NCBI GenBank assembly: GCA_964618215.1
Contig: CAZTZE010000003.1
Location: 1-64,000, forward strand
Direction of reading: 5' to 3'
From: CG2-30-58-95 sp964618215
GTDB lineage: Bacteria > Chloroflexota > Anaerolineae > Anaerolineales > Villigracilaceae
Length of the DNA stretch: 64,000 nt
Below, piece after piece: positions 49,830 to 57,299 of this stretch. Numbering within the stretch: position 1 is the first letter of the stretch; every line of letters starts with the position of its first letter. Position numbers and translations under genes: made by a program. The notes below the pieces were generated by a model. That model was not told where the DNA came from, ran no database searches, and saw nothing but the letters and a program-made list of their open reading frames with translations.

Positions 49830-50785
49830 ACTAAGCCCAGTTTTTCCTTGAAATACGGGATTGTCAGGCGGACACCTTCTTCGAGGTTGATCTTCGCTTC
49901 CCAGCCCAATATGCTGCGGGCGCGGGTGATGTCGGGTTGGCGGCGCTGAGGATCATCTCCCAGCCGGTCTTTTTGCTTGAAGACGATGCCAGCTTTGTTG
50001 CCGACGATGCGGTTGATACTTTCAGCAAACTCAAGCATGGTCATTTCAAATGGATTACCGATATTGACCGGCCTGTGTTCGTCGGACATCAGCAGCCGGT
50101 ATATTCCATCCACCATGTCATCTACATAGCAGAAACTGCGGGTTTGTGAGCCATCGCCATAAACGGTCAAAGGCTCGCCGCGCAAAGCCTGTTGGATGAA
50201 GTTGGGTACCACTCGGCCATCATCCAGGTGCATGCGCGGGCCGTAGGTGTTGAAAATCCGTGCAATGCGCGTGTCCACGTTGTGATAATTGTGGTAGGCC
50301 ATGGTCAGCGCTTCGGCGAAGCGTTTGGCTTCATCGTACATTGAACGCGGCCCAACCGGGTCGGTGTGGCCCCAGTAAGTTTCTTTTTGTGGGTGTTCCA
50401 GTGGGTCGCCATAGATTTCGCTGGTGGAGGCAAGCAGGAAGCGCGCGCCCTGGGAGCGACATATCCCCAGGCAGTTATGCGTGCCGAGCGCGCCGGCTTT
50501 CATCGTCTGGATGGGCAGGTTGGGATAGCCAAATGGCGAGGATGGGTTGGGGCTGGCCGGCGAGGCGAAGTGTAAGACCGCATCAATCTTGCCGGGAACA
50601 AGGATGAAATTAGAAACATCATTGCGATAAAAGGCGAATCTCTCATTGCCGGCCAGGTGGGCGATGTTATCCGGGCTGCCGGTAATGAAATTATCCATCC
50701 CGACCACCGCGTGACCTTCGGCCAGCAGGCGATCGCAGAGATGTGAACCCAGGAATCCGGCCGCGCCGGTGATTAGAATACGCAT
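49826..50785 (-). CDS. NAD-dependent sugar-nucleotide epimerase/decarboxylase (UDP-glucuronate decarboxylase-like)
   Basis: A 319-residue extended SDR enzyme: NAD loop GAAGFLGSH at 7-15, Tyr150 and Lys154 of YxxxK (SMYDEAKRF), STSEIYGDPLEHPQKETYWG, RIFNTYGPRMHLDDGRVVPN, GDGSQTRSFCYVDDMVDGIY, RRQPDITRARSILGW. The sequence pattern is closest to UDP-xylose synthases (decarboxylation of UDP-glucuronate) though an epimerase is possible. It would supply a sugar for surface glycans together with GtrA. Confidence 0.88.
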   Translation of the reverse strand: MRILITGAAGFLGSHLCDRLLAEGHAVVGMDNFITGSPDNIAHLAGNERFAFYRNDVSNFILVPGKIDAVLHFASPASPNPSSPFGYPNLPIQTMKAGALGTHNCLGICRSQGARFLLASTSEIYGDPLEHPQKETYWGHTDPVGPRSMYDEAKRFAEALTMAYHNYHNVDTRIARIFNTYGPRMHLDDGRVVPNFIQQALRGEPLTVYGDGSQTRSFCYVDDMVDGIYRLLMSDEHRPVNIGNPFEMTMLEFAESINRIVGNKAGIVFKQKDRLGDDPQRRQPDITRARSILGWEAKINLEEGVRLTIPYFKEKLGLV

Positions 50786-50805
50786 GATTGACTCCAGATT
50801 AAAAA

Positions 50806-50880
50806 TTTGATATTCGAGATTCGTGTTTCGTGATTCGTCAATGCAATGCCGACTCGCCGACTCGCTGACTCGCTGGCTCG
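50806..50880. repeat. Two word arrays before the epimerase gene
   Basis: GATATTCGAGATTCGTGTTT with CGTGATTCGTC, then GACTCGCCGACTCGCTGACT and CGCTGGCTCGCTC. They fill the gap between the epimerase start and the end of the next minus-strand gene. No promoter is evident. Confidence 0.65.
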
Positions 50881-50881
50881 C

Positions 50882-52558
50882 TCACTTCCAATCAATCTTG
50901 TCGGTCAATCCATCTCCGGTCACTTGCTGCGTCTGGCCGGAGAGCGTATCAATCAACCACAGGTTGCCCAAGTAAACGATGGCCAGGTAATCGCCGCCTC
51001 CGGGCAGCGGTCCCGGCGCCCAGACCGGAGTCTGGGGGTCGAGGCCGGTCAACCCCTGGCCTGGGAAGAGCCTCTGCCGGTTCGAGCCGTCACGATCCAT
51101 CACTACCAGGCGATAGCGGCTGGTCTCGCTCTGGGTGGGAAAAATGGCCTCCAGATAGGCAACACGGTAGGCTTTCTCCTCCCCATCCATCCGCAGCGGC
51201 GAGACTGCTGGATAAGCGAACATGCCGGTTTGTTGAGCCAGACGGACGTTCGCAGGGTTGACCAGCGAAAGCCCGATCAAGTCGAAGAAGGGCGACTCTT
51301 CGGGGCTGACCAGGCCCGTCGGCGGGGCGTGGGTGACGAGGAACAGGGTCTCACCGTCCGCGCCCCAGGCCAGGCTGGGGATCCAGGCCCAGTCGCCGTG
51401 GGTATTGAGCGGGGTGACATCCAGCCAGGGGCTCAGCGAACCGCTTTCCAGGTCAACGAAGCCGAGTCCGTCCGGCCGGATGTAAGCCAGTTGTGAGCCG
51501 TCCGGCGACCAGGCGAAAGTCGTCCCCCACCAGCCGTAGATTCCACCGGTATTCGCCTCGACGATCATCTTGGGCTTGACCACCACACCGCTGGGGCTGA
51601 AGGTGACGGTGTAAAGGTCGTTATTGGCCTGCCAGCCCGGCGCGGCGGCGCGCGGCTCGACGGTCGAGTAAGCAACCGTATTAGCCTGGCCGGGCACCCA
51701 TCCGGCAAAGTGTACCACGTTGGATACTTTCAGGTTGATTGGCGTCGGGTTCTGGCTGACCGTGCTGATCGCCCACAAAGTGTTTTTCTCTTCTTGCGAG
51801 GATTTGGTGGATTTACGGGTGAAGAGCAGCCAGTTTCCATCCGGTGAGAGAGCAAAAATGCGCCCGTCGAGGTCGCCCGTAGTAACCAGCGGTCGGCGGA
51901 TGGCGGTCGAATCTTCCATCAGCCAGGCGTTGCCTCCGGCCAGATAAGCCAGTTTGCCGGGAATGGGCAGGGGGGCGAATGGCGTCTGCACGCCGAGCAT
52001 GACAACTTCCGGCGTGGGAGGCTGAAGGATGACTTCCTTGACGACCGAACTGCTTGCCTCCACGCCATCCTCGTAGACATGGCGGTAAGTTAATTCCTTC
52101 AATCCATTCTGGCCGGCCTGGATCAGGCGAGTCTCTCCCTCTGGCAGGGATTCGTTGCGCAGCTCTTGATGCTCGAAAGGAATGACAACCTGCCGGGTGT
52201 CGAATTCCTCGCGGACGCGCTGCACGCGCACCGAATCGCCCCCTGAAAGGACAGTGTAGCCTGGCGGGTCGAGGCGATCCAGATTGCCCAGCGTGATTCC
52301 GGCCGCAGCGATGGCTTGTTGAACCGTGCTTCCCGCCGGGATGTTGACCGGCTGCATCGCGCCATCCGCCTCGATGTTGACCGTAATGTCCGCTTGTGAA
52401 ACCTGGGGCGGGCGGCAGCCGGTAATGAATGTCAAGGACGCGAGGAAGGAGATAATGAAAGTAAAATGAATGAAACTCCTATTTATTTTAACGCGAATGC
52501 CGCGAATGGGCGAATACTCTGCGAGTACGATGTGGCGCGAATAAAATTCAAAAAACAT
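50882..52558 (-). CDS. Lipoprotein with ubiquitin-like/G5 domains and a beta-propeller
   Basis: About 558 residues. A signal peptide with lipobox FITGC, then a DUF348/ubiquitin-like repeat (VNIEADGAMQPVNIPAGSTV), a G5 domain (LRNESLPEGETRLIQAGQNG, LKELTYRHVYEDGVE), then a TolB/WD40-like propeller from about residue 200 (FALSPDGNWLLFTRKS, TFAWSPDGSQLAYIRPDG, SNRQRLFPG). G5 domains bind cell-wall sugars. The start is doubtful: an AGGAG site at about 52478 is followed only by ATT codons in frame, and the nearest ATG (52558) lies inside a repeat element, so an insertion seems to have displaced the original start. Confidence 0.72.
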   Translation of the reverse strand: MFFEFYSRHIVLAEYSPIRGIRVKINRSFIHFTFIISFLASLTFITGCRPPQVSQADITVNIEADGAMQPVNIPAGSTVQQAIAAAGITLGNLDRLDPPGYTVLSGGDSVRVQRVREEFDTRQVVIPFEHQELRNESLPEGETRLIQAGQNGLKELTYRHVYEDGVEASSSVVKEVILQPPTPEVVMLGVQTPFAPLPIPGKLAYLAGGNAWLMEDSTAIRRPLVTTGDLDGRIFALSPDGNWLLFTRKSTKSSQEEKNTLWAISTVSQNPTPINLKVSNVVHFAGWVPGQANTVAYSTVEPRAAAPGWQANNDLYTVTFSPSGVVVKPKMIVEANTGGIYGWWGTTFAWSPDGSQLAYIRPDGLGFVDLESGSLSPWLDVTPLNTHGDWAWIPSLAWGADGETLFLVTHAPPTGLVSPEESPFFDLIGLSLVNPANVRLAQQTGMFAYPAVSPLRMDGEEKAYRVAYLEAIFPTQSETSRYRLVVMDRDGSNRQRLFPGQGLTGLDPQTPVWAPGPLPGGGDYLAIVYLGNLWLIDTLSGQTQQVTGDGLTDKIDWK

Positions 52559-52596
52559 TCGCGCCGCAGGTCGCTCATTAGCATCATTCGCGTTGA
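52487..52596. repeat. GCGAATG inverted-repeat array at the lipoprotein start
   Basis: Outer words TTTTAACGCGAATG and CATTCGCGTTGAA; inside, GCCGCGAATGGGCGAATA, GGCGCGAATAAAATTC and CATTCGCGCCGCAGG. About 110 bp, foldable, lying over the 5' end of the lipoprotein gene. Confidence 0.65.
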
Positions 52597-52678
52597 ACTT
52601 CACCTGCTCAAACGAAGATATACGGTAAAGAGGAATAGGAAAAATTCCTGCCATGCGGATACTGGTATAATCCAAGCG

Positions 52679-53245
52679 CTATTTTATCCGCCCAACAATG
52701 GTCATCCTGCCGTCCGCGACCGTGATGCTTTCCAACCTGAAGCCAGTCGCGACCGGGCCTAAAGAACCGGTGTAGGCTTCCTCGATAATGGCCGTGACAG
52801 CCTCTTTCAGGCCATCCGGGACAGGCAACGGGCCGAAGTCGGCGGAGGTCAAGACAATTGTCAATTGGCCTTGTTCATCAACGCCAGCCGTCAAGATGAA
52901 ATTGACCGTAACCTGGAAATTGCCTTGAGTTGCGGTCCCGTATATGCGGATTTGCCCTTCCCGCAAGTACACTTGTGGATTGATGATGAAAGGGCTGCTT
53001 TGTTGCTGAAGCTTGAGGGCCAGATAGGAGGTCAGTTGGGTTTCGGTGATGACCAACGTCACCTCGCCAGACTCTGCACCGGCGGCTACAGCCGTCTGGA
53101 TGGCTTGATCCAGGCTGTCCACCGCCTCGGTCGAGATCGGGATGGCCGGGGACGGGTAAGCCGGCCCGCCGACATTGATCATGCAGGTCAGGGTCGCCAG
53201 CATCAGGGCAAGTGCAACCAGGACGAGTTTTTTCCGAGCAAGCAT
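52679..53245 (-). CDS. Secreted or membrane-anchored protein, LmeA/DUF2993-like
   Basis: A 188-residue protein with an N-terminal hydrophobic segment (KKLVLVALALMLATLTCMI, about 5-23; not a clean lipobox). The mature part has VTLVITETQLTSYLALKLQQ, VYLREGQIRIYGTATQGNFQ and GRMTIVGRIK, the strand pattern of DUF2993/LmeA-like lipid-binding barrels. Possible role in membrane lipid handling. Divergent from scpB with only 46 bp between the two starts. Confidence 0.62.
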   Translation of the reverse strand: MLARKKLVLVALALMLATLTCMINVGGPAYPSPAIPISTEAVDSLDQAIQTAVAAGAESGEVTLVITETQLTSYLALKLQQQSSPFIINPQVYLREGQIRIYGTATQGNFQVTVNFILTAGVDEQGQLTIVLTSADFGPLPVPDGLKEAVTAIIEEAYTGSLGPVATGFRLESITVADGRMTIVGRIK

Positions 53246-53291
53246 TGATATTTCTCCAAGCGTTATTCGTTGTTACGGGAGCTATTATAGC

Positions 53292-53849
53292 ATGAGCGAT
53301 TCCAAAAACCCCCAAAAGTTGGATTTAGCCGCTTCTCTGGAAGCGTTGCTCTTCGTTACAGCGGAACCGGTCCCCCCGACGCAACTGGCAGCCGCGCTGG
53401 AAGTCTCGGCTGCGGAGGTGGAAACCGGCCTGGATGAACTGGAGCAGGCGCTGCGGACGCGTGGCCTGCGTCTGCAGCGTCATGCGGGACGCGTCCAACT
53501 GACCACCGCCCCCGAAACGGCTGAATTGATCGAGCGTTTCCTGGGGCTGGAGGCGATCAGCCACTTGAGCCGCGCCGCGCTGGAGACGCTGGCCATTATC
53601 GCCTATCAGCAGCCGGTCACCCGCCCGCAGGTGGAGGCGGTGCGCGGCGTCAACAGCGATGGCGTGATGAAGAGTCTGTTCGGCAAGGGGTTGGTGCAGG
53701 AGTTTGGGCGCGCCGAAGGCCCCGGGCGGCCAATCCTGTATGGCGTCACGCCCGATTTCCTCCGGCATTTTGGGCTGGGTTCACTGAGTGAACTGCCCCC
53801 TTTGAATCTTGCCGAAAACGGGAATGGCGAAGTTCCCCTCAAGGGATAG
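53292..53849 (+). CDS. scpB: Segregation and condensation protein B
   Basis: A 185-residue protein with two winged-helix domains: LAASLEALLFVTAEPVPPTQ at the start, LSRAALETLAIIAYQQPVTR with the conserved RPQVEAVRGVNSDGVM, and GRPILYGVTPDFLRHFGLGS at the end. With ScpA and SMC it forms the condensin complex. ScpA and SMC are not in the window. The start at 53292 follows GGGAG; earlier in-frame Mets lie in the divergent gene. Its TAG stop touches a hybrid MITE-like element. Confidence 0.93.
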   Translation: MSDSKNPQKLDLAASLEALLFVTAEPVPPTQLAAALEVSAAEVETGLDELEQALRTRGLRLQRHAGRVQLTTAPETAELIERFLGLEAISHLSRAALETLAIIAYQQPVTRPQVEAVRGVNSDGVMKSLFGKGLVQEFGRAEGPGRPILYGVTPDFLRHFGLGSLSELPPLNLAENGNGEVPLKG

Positions 53850-54058
53850 TATTACAGCGCAAAGTTCAAGAAAACTACTCAAATTGTCACCCTGAGGGAG
53901 CGTTCTTTGCGACCGAAGGGTCTCCCTCACGGTGGTGGAGATGCTTCGTCGCACACCGTCCTGCGTTCGGTGCAGGAAAGAACGCTCCTCAGCATGACAC
54001 GATATGTTCAGACTTGCCCTGACAAAGGAAGGAATGACACCCTCGCTGAGCAGTTACG
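53850..54058. mobile_element. Hybrid MITE-like element (type A left end, type B right end)
   Basis: Left end TATTACAGCGCAAAG as in type A, with the same AGTTCAAGAAAAC-TACTC and TTGTCACCCTGAGGGAGCG blocks. Right end CTGAGCAGTTAC as in type B, with no TTGCGCTGTAATA. So two element types are joined, by recombination in the shared inner block or by nested insertion and loss. It starts directly after the scpB stop and ends 17 bp before the next gene. Confidence 0.7.
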
Positions 54059-54075
54059 AGCCGACAAAGGATAAT

Positions 54076-54834
54076 ATGGAAGAACGCTTACAGAAAATCA
54101 TGGCCCACGCCGGGCTTGGCTCCCGGCGCAGTTGCGAAGAGTTGATCATCGCTGGCCGCGTGCGGGTCAACGGTGAGGTGGCTGGCATTGGACAGAAAGT
54201 CGATTCTCAAGTTGACAAAATAACAGTGGACGGCCGGTTAATCAAGCCGGCCGAGCAGAAAATCTATATTGCTCTCCACAAGCCGCGCTATGTTTTGTCA
54301 ACTGTGGAAGCGGAAGCGGGCGACACGCGCCAGACCGTGCGCGATTTGATCCCGATGCGCGAGCGGCTTTATCCGGTCGGTCGTCTCGACTTCGATAGCG
54401 AGGGGCTGATTCTGATGACCAACGATGGCGATCTGGCGCAAAAACTAACGCATCCATCGCAAGGTCATCAAAAAGAATATCGGGTCCTGGTTGCTCGTCA
54501 TCCCGATGATAAACAACTGGCGACATGGCGGCGGGGCGTTGTCTTGGAAGATGGCTACCATACTGCCCCGGCTGAGGTGCGCGTAGAAGGGTCAAAAGGC
54601 AAGGGCGCCTGGTTGCGCATCGTCATGCAGGAGGGCCGCAAGCATCAGATACGCGAGATAGGTTCTTTATTGGGATTACCGGTTGTGAAGATCGTCAGGG
54701 TTCGGATCGGTACTTTGCAACTCGGCTCGCTGAAAGCGGGTCAATGGCGGGAACTAACTCCACAGGAAGTGGACGCCCTACGTATACTGACACAGGTGGG
54801 AGGAAAGAAAGCCGGCCGCTTGGGCCGGAAATGA
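54076..54834 (+). CDS. RsuA/RluB-family 23S/16S rRNA pseudouridine synthase
   Basis: 252 residues. S4 RNA-binding domain at 1-50 (MEERLQKIMAHAGLGSRRSC), then IYIALHKPRYVLSTVE, catalytic Asp105 in PVGRLDFDSEGLILMTNDGD, EYRVLV and EGRKHQIREI. The pattern is that of RluB/E/F/RsuA enzymes; RluB (23S U2605) is the most likely by sequence and by the neighbouring scpB, an arrangement common in bacteria. The ATG at 54076 with AAAGG before it is correct; the open frame upstream is repeat DNA. Confidence 0.93.
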   Translation: MEERLQKIMAHAGLGSRRSCEELIIAGRVRVNGEVAGIGQKVDSQVDKITVDGRLIKPAEQKIYIALHKPRYVLSTVEAEAGDTRQTVRDLIPMRERLYPVGRLDFDSEGLILMTNDGDLAQKLTHPSQGHQKEYRVLVARHPDDKQLATWRRGVVLEDGYHTAPAEVRVEGSKGKGAWLRIVMQEGRKHQIREIGSLLGLPVVKIVRVRIGTLQLGSLKAGQWRELTPQEVDALRILTQVGGKKAGRLGRK

Positions 54835-54928
54835 GTTGACCGTTCGGACTGCCAAACGCTATTTTGGCTCAGTTTTTCCCCAATCGCTCCATTGCGGTTA
54901 ATCGGTGGGCGGTGTACATTGATAGATC

Positions 54929-55067
54929 ATAGCGCGGCCTCCAGCCGCAACCAAAAAGATTCACCGCGAAGAAACGAAGAACGCGAAGGAAGATTAACTT
55001 CGCGAAGGCGTACCGAGTAGGTGCTGCGCATAAAACTTCGCGGTCTTCGCTTCTTCGCGGTTCAAAA
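54929..55067. repeat. Dispersed 20-mer plus inverted word array with a nested GAGTAGG repeat
   Basis: ATAGCGCGGCCTCCAGCCGC at 54929-54948 (relatives at 49223, 49355, and partly at 4465-4482). Then TTCACCGCGAAGAAACGAAG and, at the other side, CTTCGCTTCTTCGCGGTTC as inverted arms; CCGAGTAGGTGCTGCGCATA (55013-55032) lies in the loop. 54835-54928 shows nothing else clear. Confidence 0.7.
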
Positions 55068-55104
55068 AGATTTGCGCGCTTGATGCAAATGTCAGGCGGT
55101 AATA

Positions 55105-55608
55105 CTAAAGCGTTTCGTTCCTATCGCTCGCTTTTAGTTCCAGAATTAATTCTTCGATCTCCTCGCCGCGTGCGTTGGCAAAGCCCCTAGTCTCGCCAAT
55201 GATAATGAAGCTGCATTTTTCCAGGACACGCAGTGAGCCGATATTGTCTTTGGCAGTACGGGCATAAATGGGGCGCGTCTTATTTCCGTGCGCCAGAAAG
55301 TCTGAGAGCGCCCGGGTGGCAATGCCCTTGCCCCAGTATTCCTTTCCAATCCAATAGCTGACTTCCGGTTTACCGGACTCTTCATAGCTCAGGACGCTGC
55401 CGACCACGCGCCCGTCGAAGAGGATGGTCTTGATTATCACGGTCGCGTCGGCCAAGATCCTGTTCCAGTGCGCGGTGAAGGCGTCCCGGTTCGTTGGGTC
55501 TTTGGCCGTGAAGGCGACCATATAGTTGGCCTCCGGGTCCAATTGCTGCTCGAAGAAAATGGGGAGGTCATCTTCAACCACATCTCGAAGTAAAAGGTCG
55601 CTTGTCAT
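55105..55608 (-). CDS. GNAT-family acetyltransferase (RimJ/RimL-like)
   Basis: 167 residues from the ATG at 55608. LLLRDVVEDDLPIFFEQQLD at the start, VVGSVLSYEESGKPEVSYWI, GKEYWGKGIATRALSDFL (the acetyl-CoA loop with GKGIATRA), IYARTAKDNIGSLRVLEKCS and FIIIGET. This is the pattern of ribosomal-protein or small-molecule N-acetyltransferases acting on alpha-amino groups. The target is unknown. The longer frame upstream lacks a ribosome site. Confidence 0.85.
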   Translation of the reverse strand: MTSDLLLRDVVEDDLPIFFEQQLDPEANYMVAFTAKDPTNRDAFTAHWNRILADATVIIKTILFDGRVVGSVLSYEESGKPEVSYWIGKEYWGKGIATRALSDFLAHGNKTRPIYARTAKDNIGSLRVLEKCSFIIIGETRGFANARGEEIEELILELKASDRNETL

Positions 55609-55787
55609 AGGGTTTTCTCGGTTCTTTGGGATTAAGTGGGGTTGATGTACACGGATTACTGAGTAGGCCTTCGGCAGTGGACTCAAAATGTCAGACTAAT
55701 AGGTGACAAGTTTTTCCTTGAGATTTTATGCTAGCAATACCAAACCTTATCCCGCTTACCGAAAAAAGATTAGTAGGGTTCCCTTAG

Positions 55788-55984
55788 TATTACAGTGCAA
55801 GGTTGCTAAAGTAACTCCGCTATCATGTCATTCTGAGCATCCGGCGCTTTTCCGGGTGCGAAGAATCTCCCGTTTGCGGCATGGAGACCCTTCGGGCGCA
55901 CAGACTTGTCCTGAGCGAAGCCGAAGGAACGCGCCCTCAGGGTGACACCTCGGAGAAGATTTTTGTGAACATTGCGCTGTAATA
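55788..55984. mobile_element. MITE-like element, type A copy 3
   Basis: 197 bp bounded by TATTACAGTGCAA and TTGCGCTGTAATA, with TTAG on both sides as in copy 2. The inside has CATGTCATTCTGAGCATC, AAGAATCTCCCGTTTGCGG and GGTGACACC blocks. 55609-55787 holds a GAGTAGGCCTTCGGC word (55659-55677) and nothing else clear; 55985-56045 is the 3' flank of the next gene. Confidence 0.82.
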
Positions 55985-56045
55985 TTAGGTTTCGCCAGTA
56001 TTCGCCTGTGCATCATCTGCCTTACCGAAGTCGTGTTCGATCTAG

Positions 56046-56960
56046 TTATTGGGCCATCGGCTTCTGTGCGAATACTAGGATCGTGGGACAGTGGCATGAC
56101 ACCTTCTTCAGTTTCTCCCACTTGTCAGGGCGATTCAACCCCAAGTAACCATGAAACACTGTCCAAAAGTCCTCGAAAAGGGTTGGATTCCCTTCAGTGG
56201 GCCGCACTCTAATCCTGAGATCTGGCCGTTTAGGCATCAGGAAACCTGCTTTTAAGATCGACTCGAACTCTGTGCGACCGAGGTACTCGTCAGCAATGTC
56301 AATCGAATGGGCGATGATCCCACCGGGCTTCAAAATCCTGAACATATCTTCATAGAAGCTCCTCTTGTGCTCGGGCGGGACATGCTCAATCACGGAGATT
56401 GAAAACACAAGATCGAAGCTCTGTTCAGGTAGCTCGGGCAGAAAATTGCCTAGCAGGCCTCGGACAAAGCGGGTATTCTGTCGTTTGCGTGTGGATAGCT
56501 CGAATTTCTCTCGGCTTGCCTTGTCCCACCCGATATCCGAGTCTTCATCAATCATCCAATACTCAAGATTAGTGCCGAAATGCTTATCGAAATGACAATT
56601 CCACCCAGCCCCGACTTCTAAAACTCGTGTTGGTTTGAACCTGATGATTCTGTCAACACAGAAGAGCGTCCCCATAGCTTTCAGCCCCCATGCGTGGCTC
56701 TTATCCGAGTTACGATCTTCACGACAATACTGTGGATATCTTGCCATCAGCGCTATGAGGTCATCACAGGTCGCATACCGAAACATGGGTTCAGTTCCCA
56801 TTAGATCGTCTACTGTGTCTTGCACACCTGATTCGGTCAGCTTCGTCCGGACAACGTTGATGACACCAGCCAACCCGACGGTCTGGACAACCCGAATTGC
56901 ATTTCTTGTCTTCCTCAGCAGGTTCACGCTTGCATAACTTGTCTTCCTCAGTAGGTTCAC
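56046..56960 (-). CDS. SAM-dependent methyltransferase, probably acquired
   Basis: A 304-residue protein with LEVGAGWNCHFDKHFG as the SAM loop, DLVFSISVIEHVPPEHKRSF as motif II and RILKPGGIIAHSIDI. It resembles methyltransferases of O-antigen or surface-sugar loci. Base use is visibly less GC-rich than the neighbours. The first residues are a tandem duplication (NLLRKTSYASVNLLRKT), coded by two direct DNA copies; either GTG at 56960 or the second one could be the start. Target unknown. Confidence 0.78.
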   Translation of the reverse strand: MNLLRKTSYASVNLLRKTRNAIRVVQTVGLAGVINVVRTKLTESGVQDTVDDLMGTEPMFRYATCDDLIALMARYPQYCREDRNSDKSHAWGLKAMGTLFCVDRIIRFKPTRVLEVGAGWNCHFDKHFGTNLEYWMIDEDSDIGWDKASREKFELSTRKRQNTRFVRGLLGNFLPELPEQSFDLVFSISVIEHVPPEHKRSFYEDMFRILKPGGIIAHSIDIADEYLGRTEFESILKAGFLMPKRPDLRIRVRPTEGNPTLFEDFWTVFHGYLGLNRPDKWEKLKKVSCHCPTILVFAQKPMAQ

Positions 56961-57299
56961 GTTGCCTCTACTTTCTTAGTTGCTCAACTATGTATTCGCC
57001 CGCCATTTGGCGTCTGAACGGCTGCTGGGTGGATTTCAGGCAGCCTGACATCCTAAATTTAATCAGGCGTTAGGCTGCAATCAGTTGAACTTGGATGATA
57101 AACTGAAATCAGTAAAGCAAAACGGCGGAGAAAATGCAATGCCCGAACAGTCCATATCATCCCCGCGGGGGAAAAACTGCTGAGTAGGCTTTCGGCAAAG
57201 GCACGAAGTTTCGTCATCAACAACCTTTGTGCCTTCGTGTCTTGGTGCCGGGTAGGTGCTGTGCAGTAAAAAGGTGTTTTTTCGGTGCAGCCAAGCTTT
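56961..57299. other. Gap with an attC-half-like core, GAGTAGG repeats and a word array
   Basis: No gene. GCGTTAGGC at about 57059-57067 fits the integron core site GTTRRRY and lies next to GCCTGA/TCAGGC and GCAGCCT/AGGCTGC inverted words. GAGTAGG-family copies are at 57178-57197 and 57248-57267. Between them GGCACGAAG and GTGCCTTCGTGTC words are inverted relatives. Confidence 0.45.

Noticed and set aside
53175..53291. Longer N-terminus for ScpB
   Set aside because: It would overlap the divergent gene on the other strand; family match starts at 53292 with GGGAG before it.
54004..54075. Longer N-terminus for the pseudouridine synthase
   Set aside because: These codons are the right end of the hybrid MITE-like element; the S4 domain starts at the ATG at 54076.
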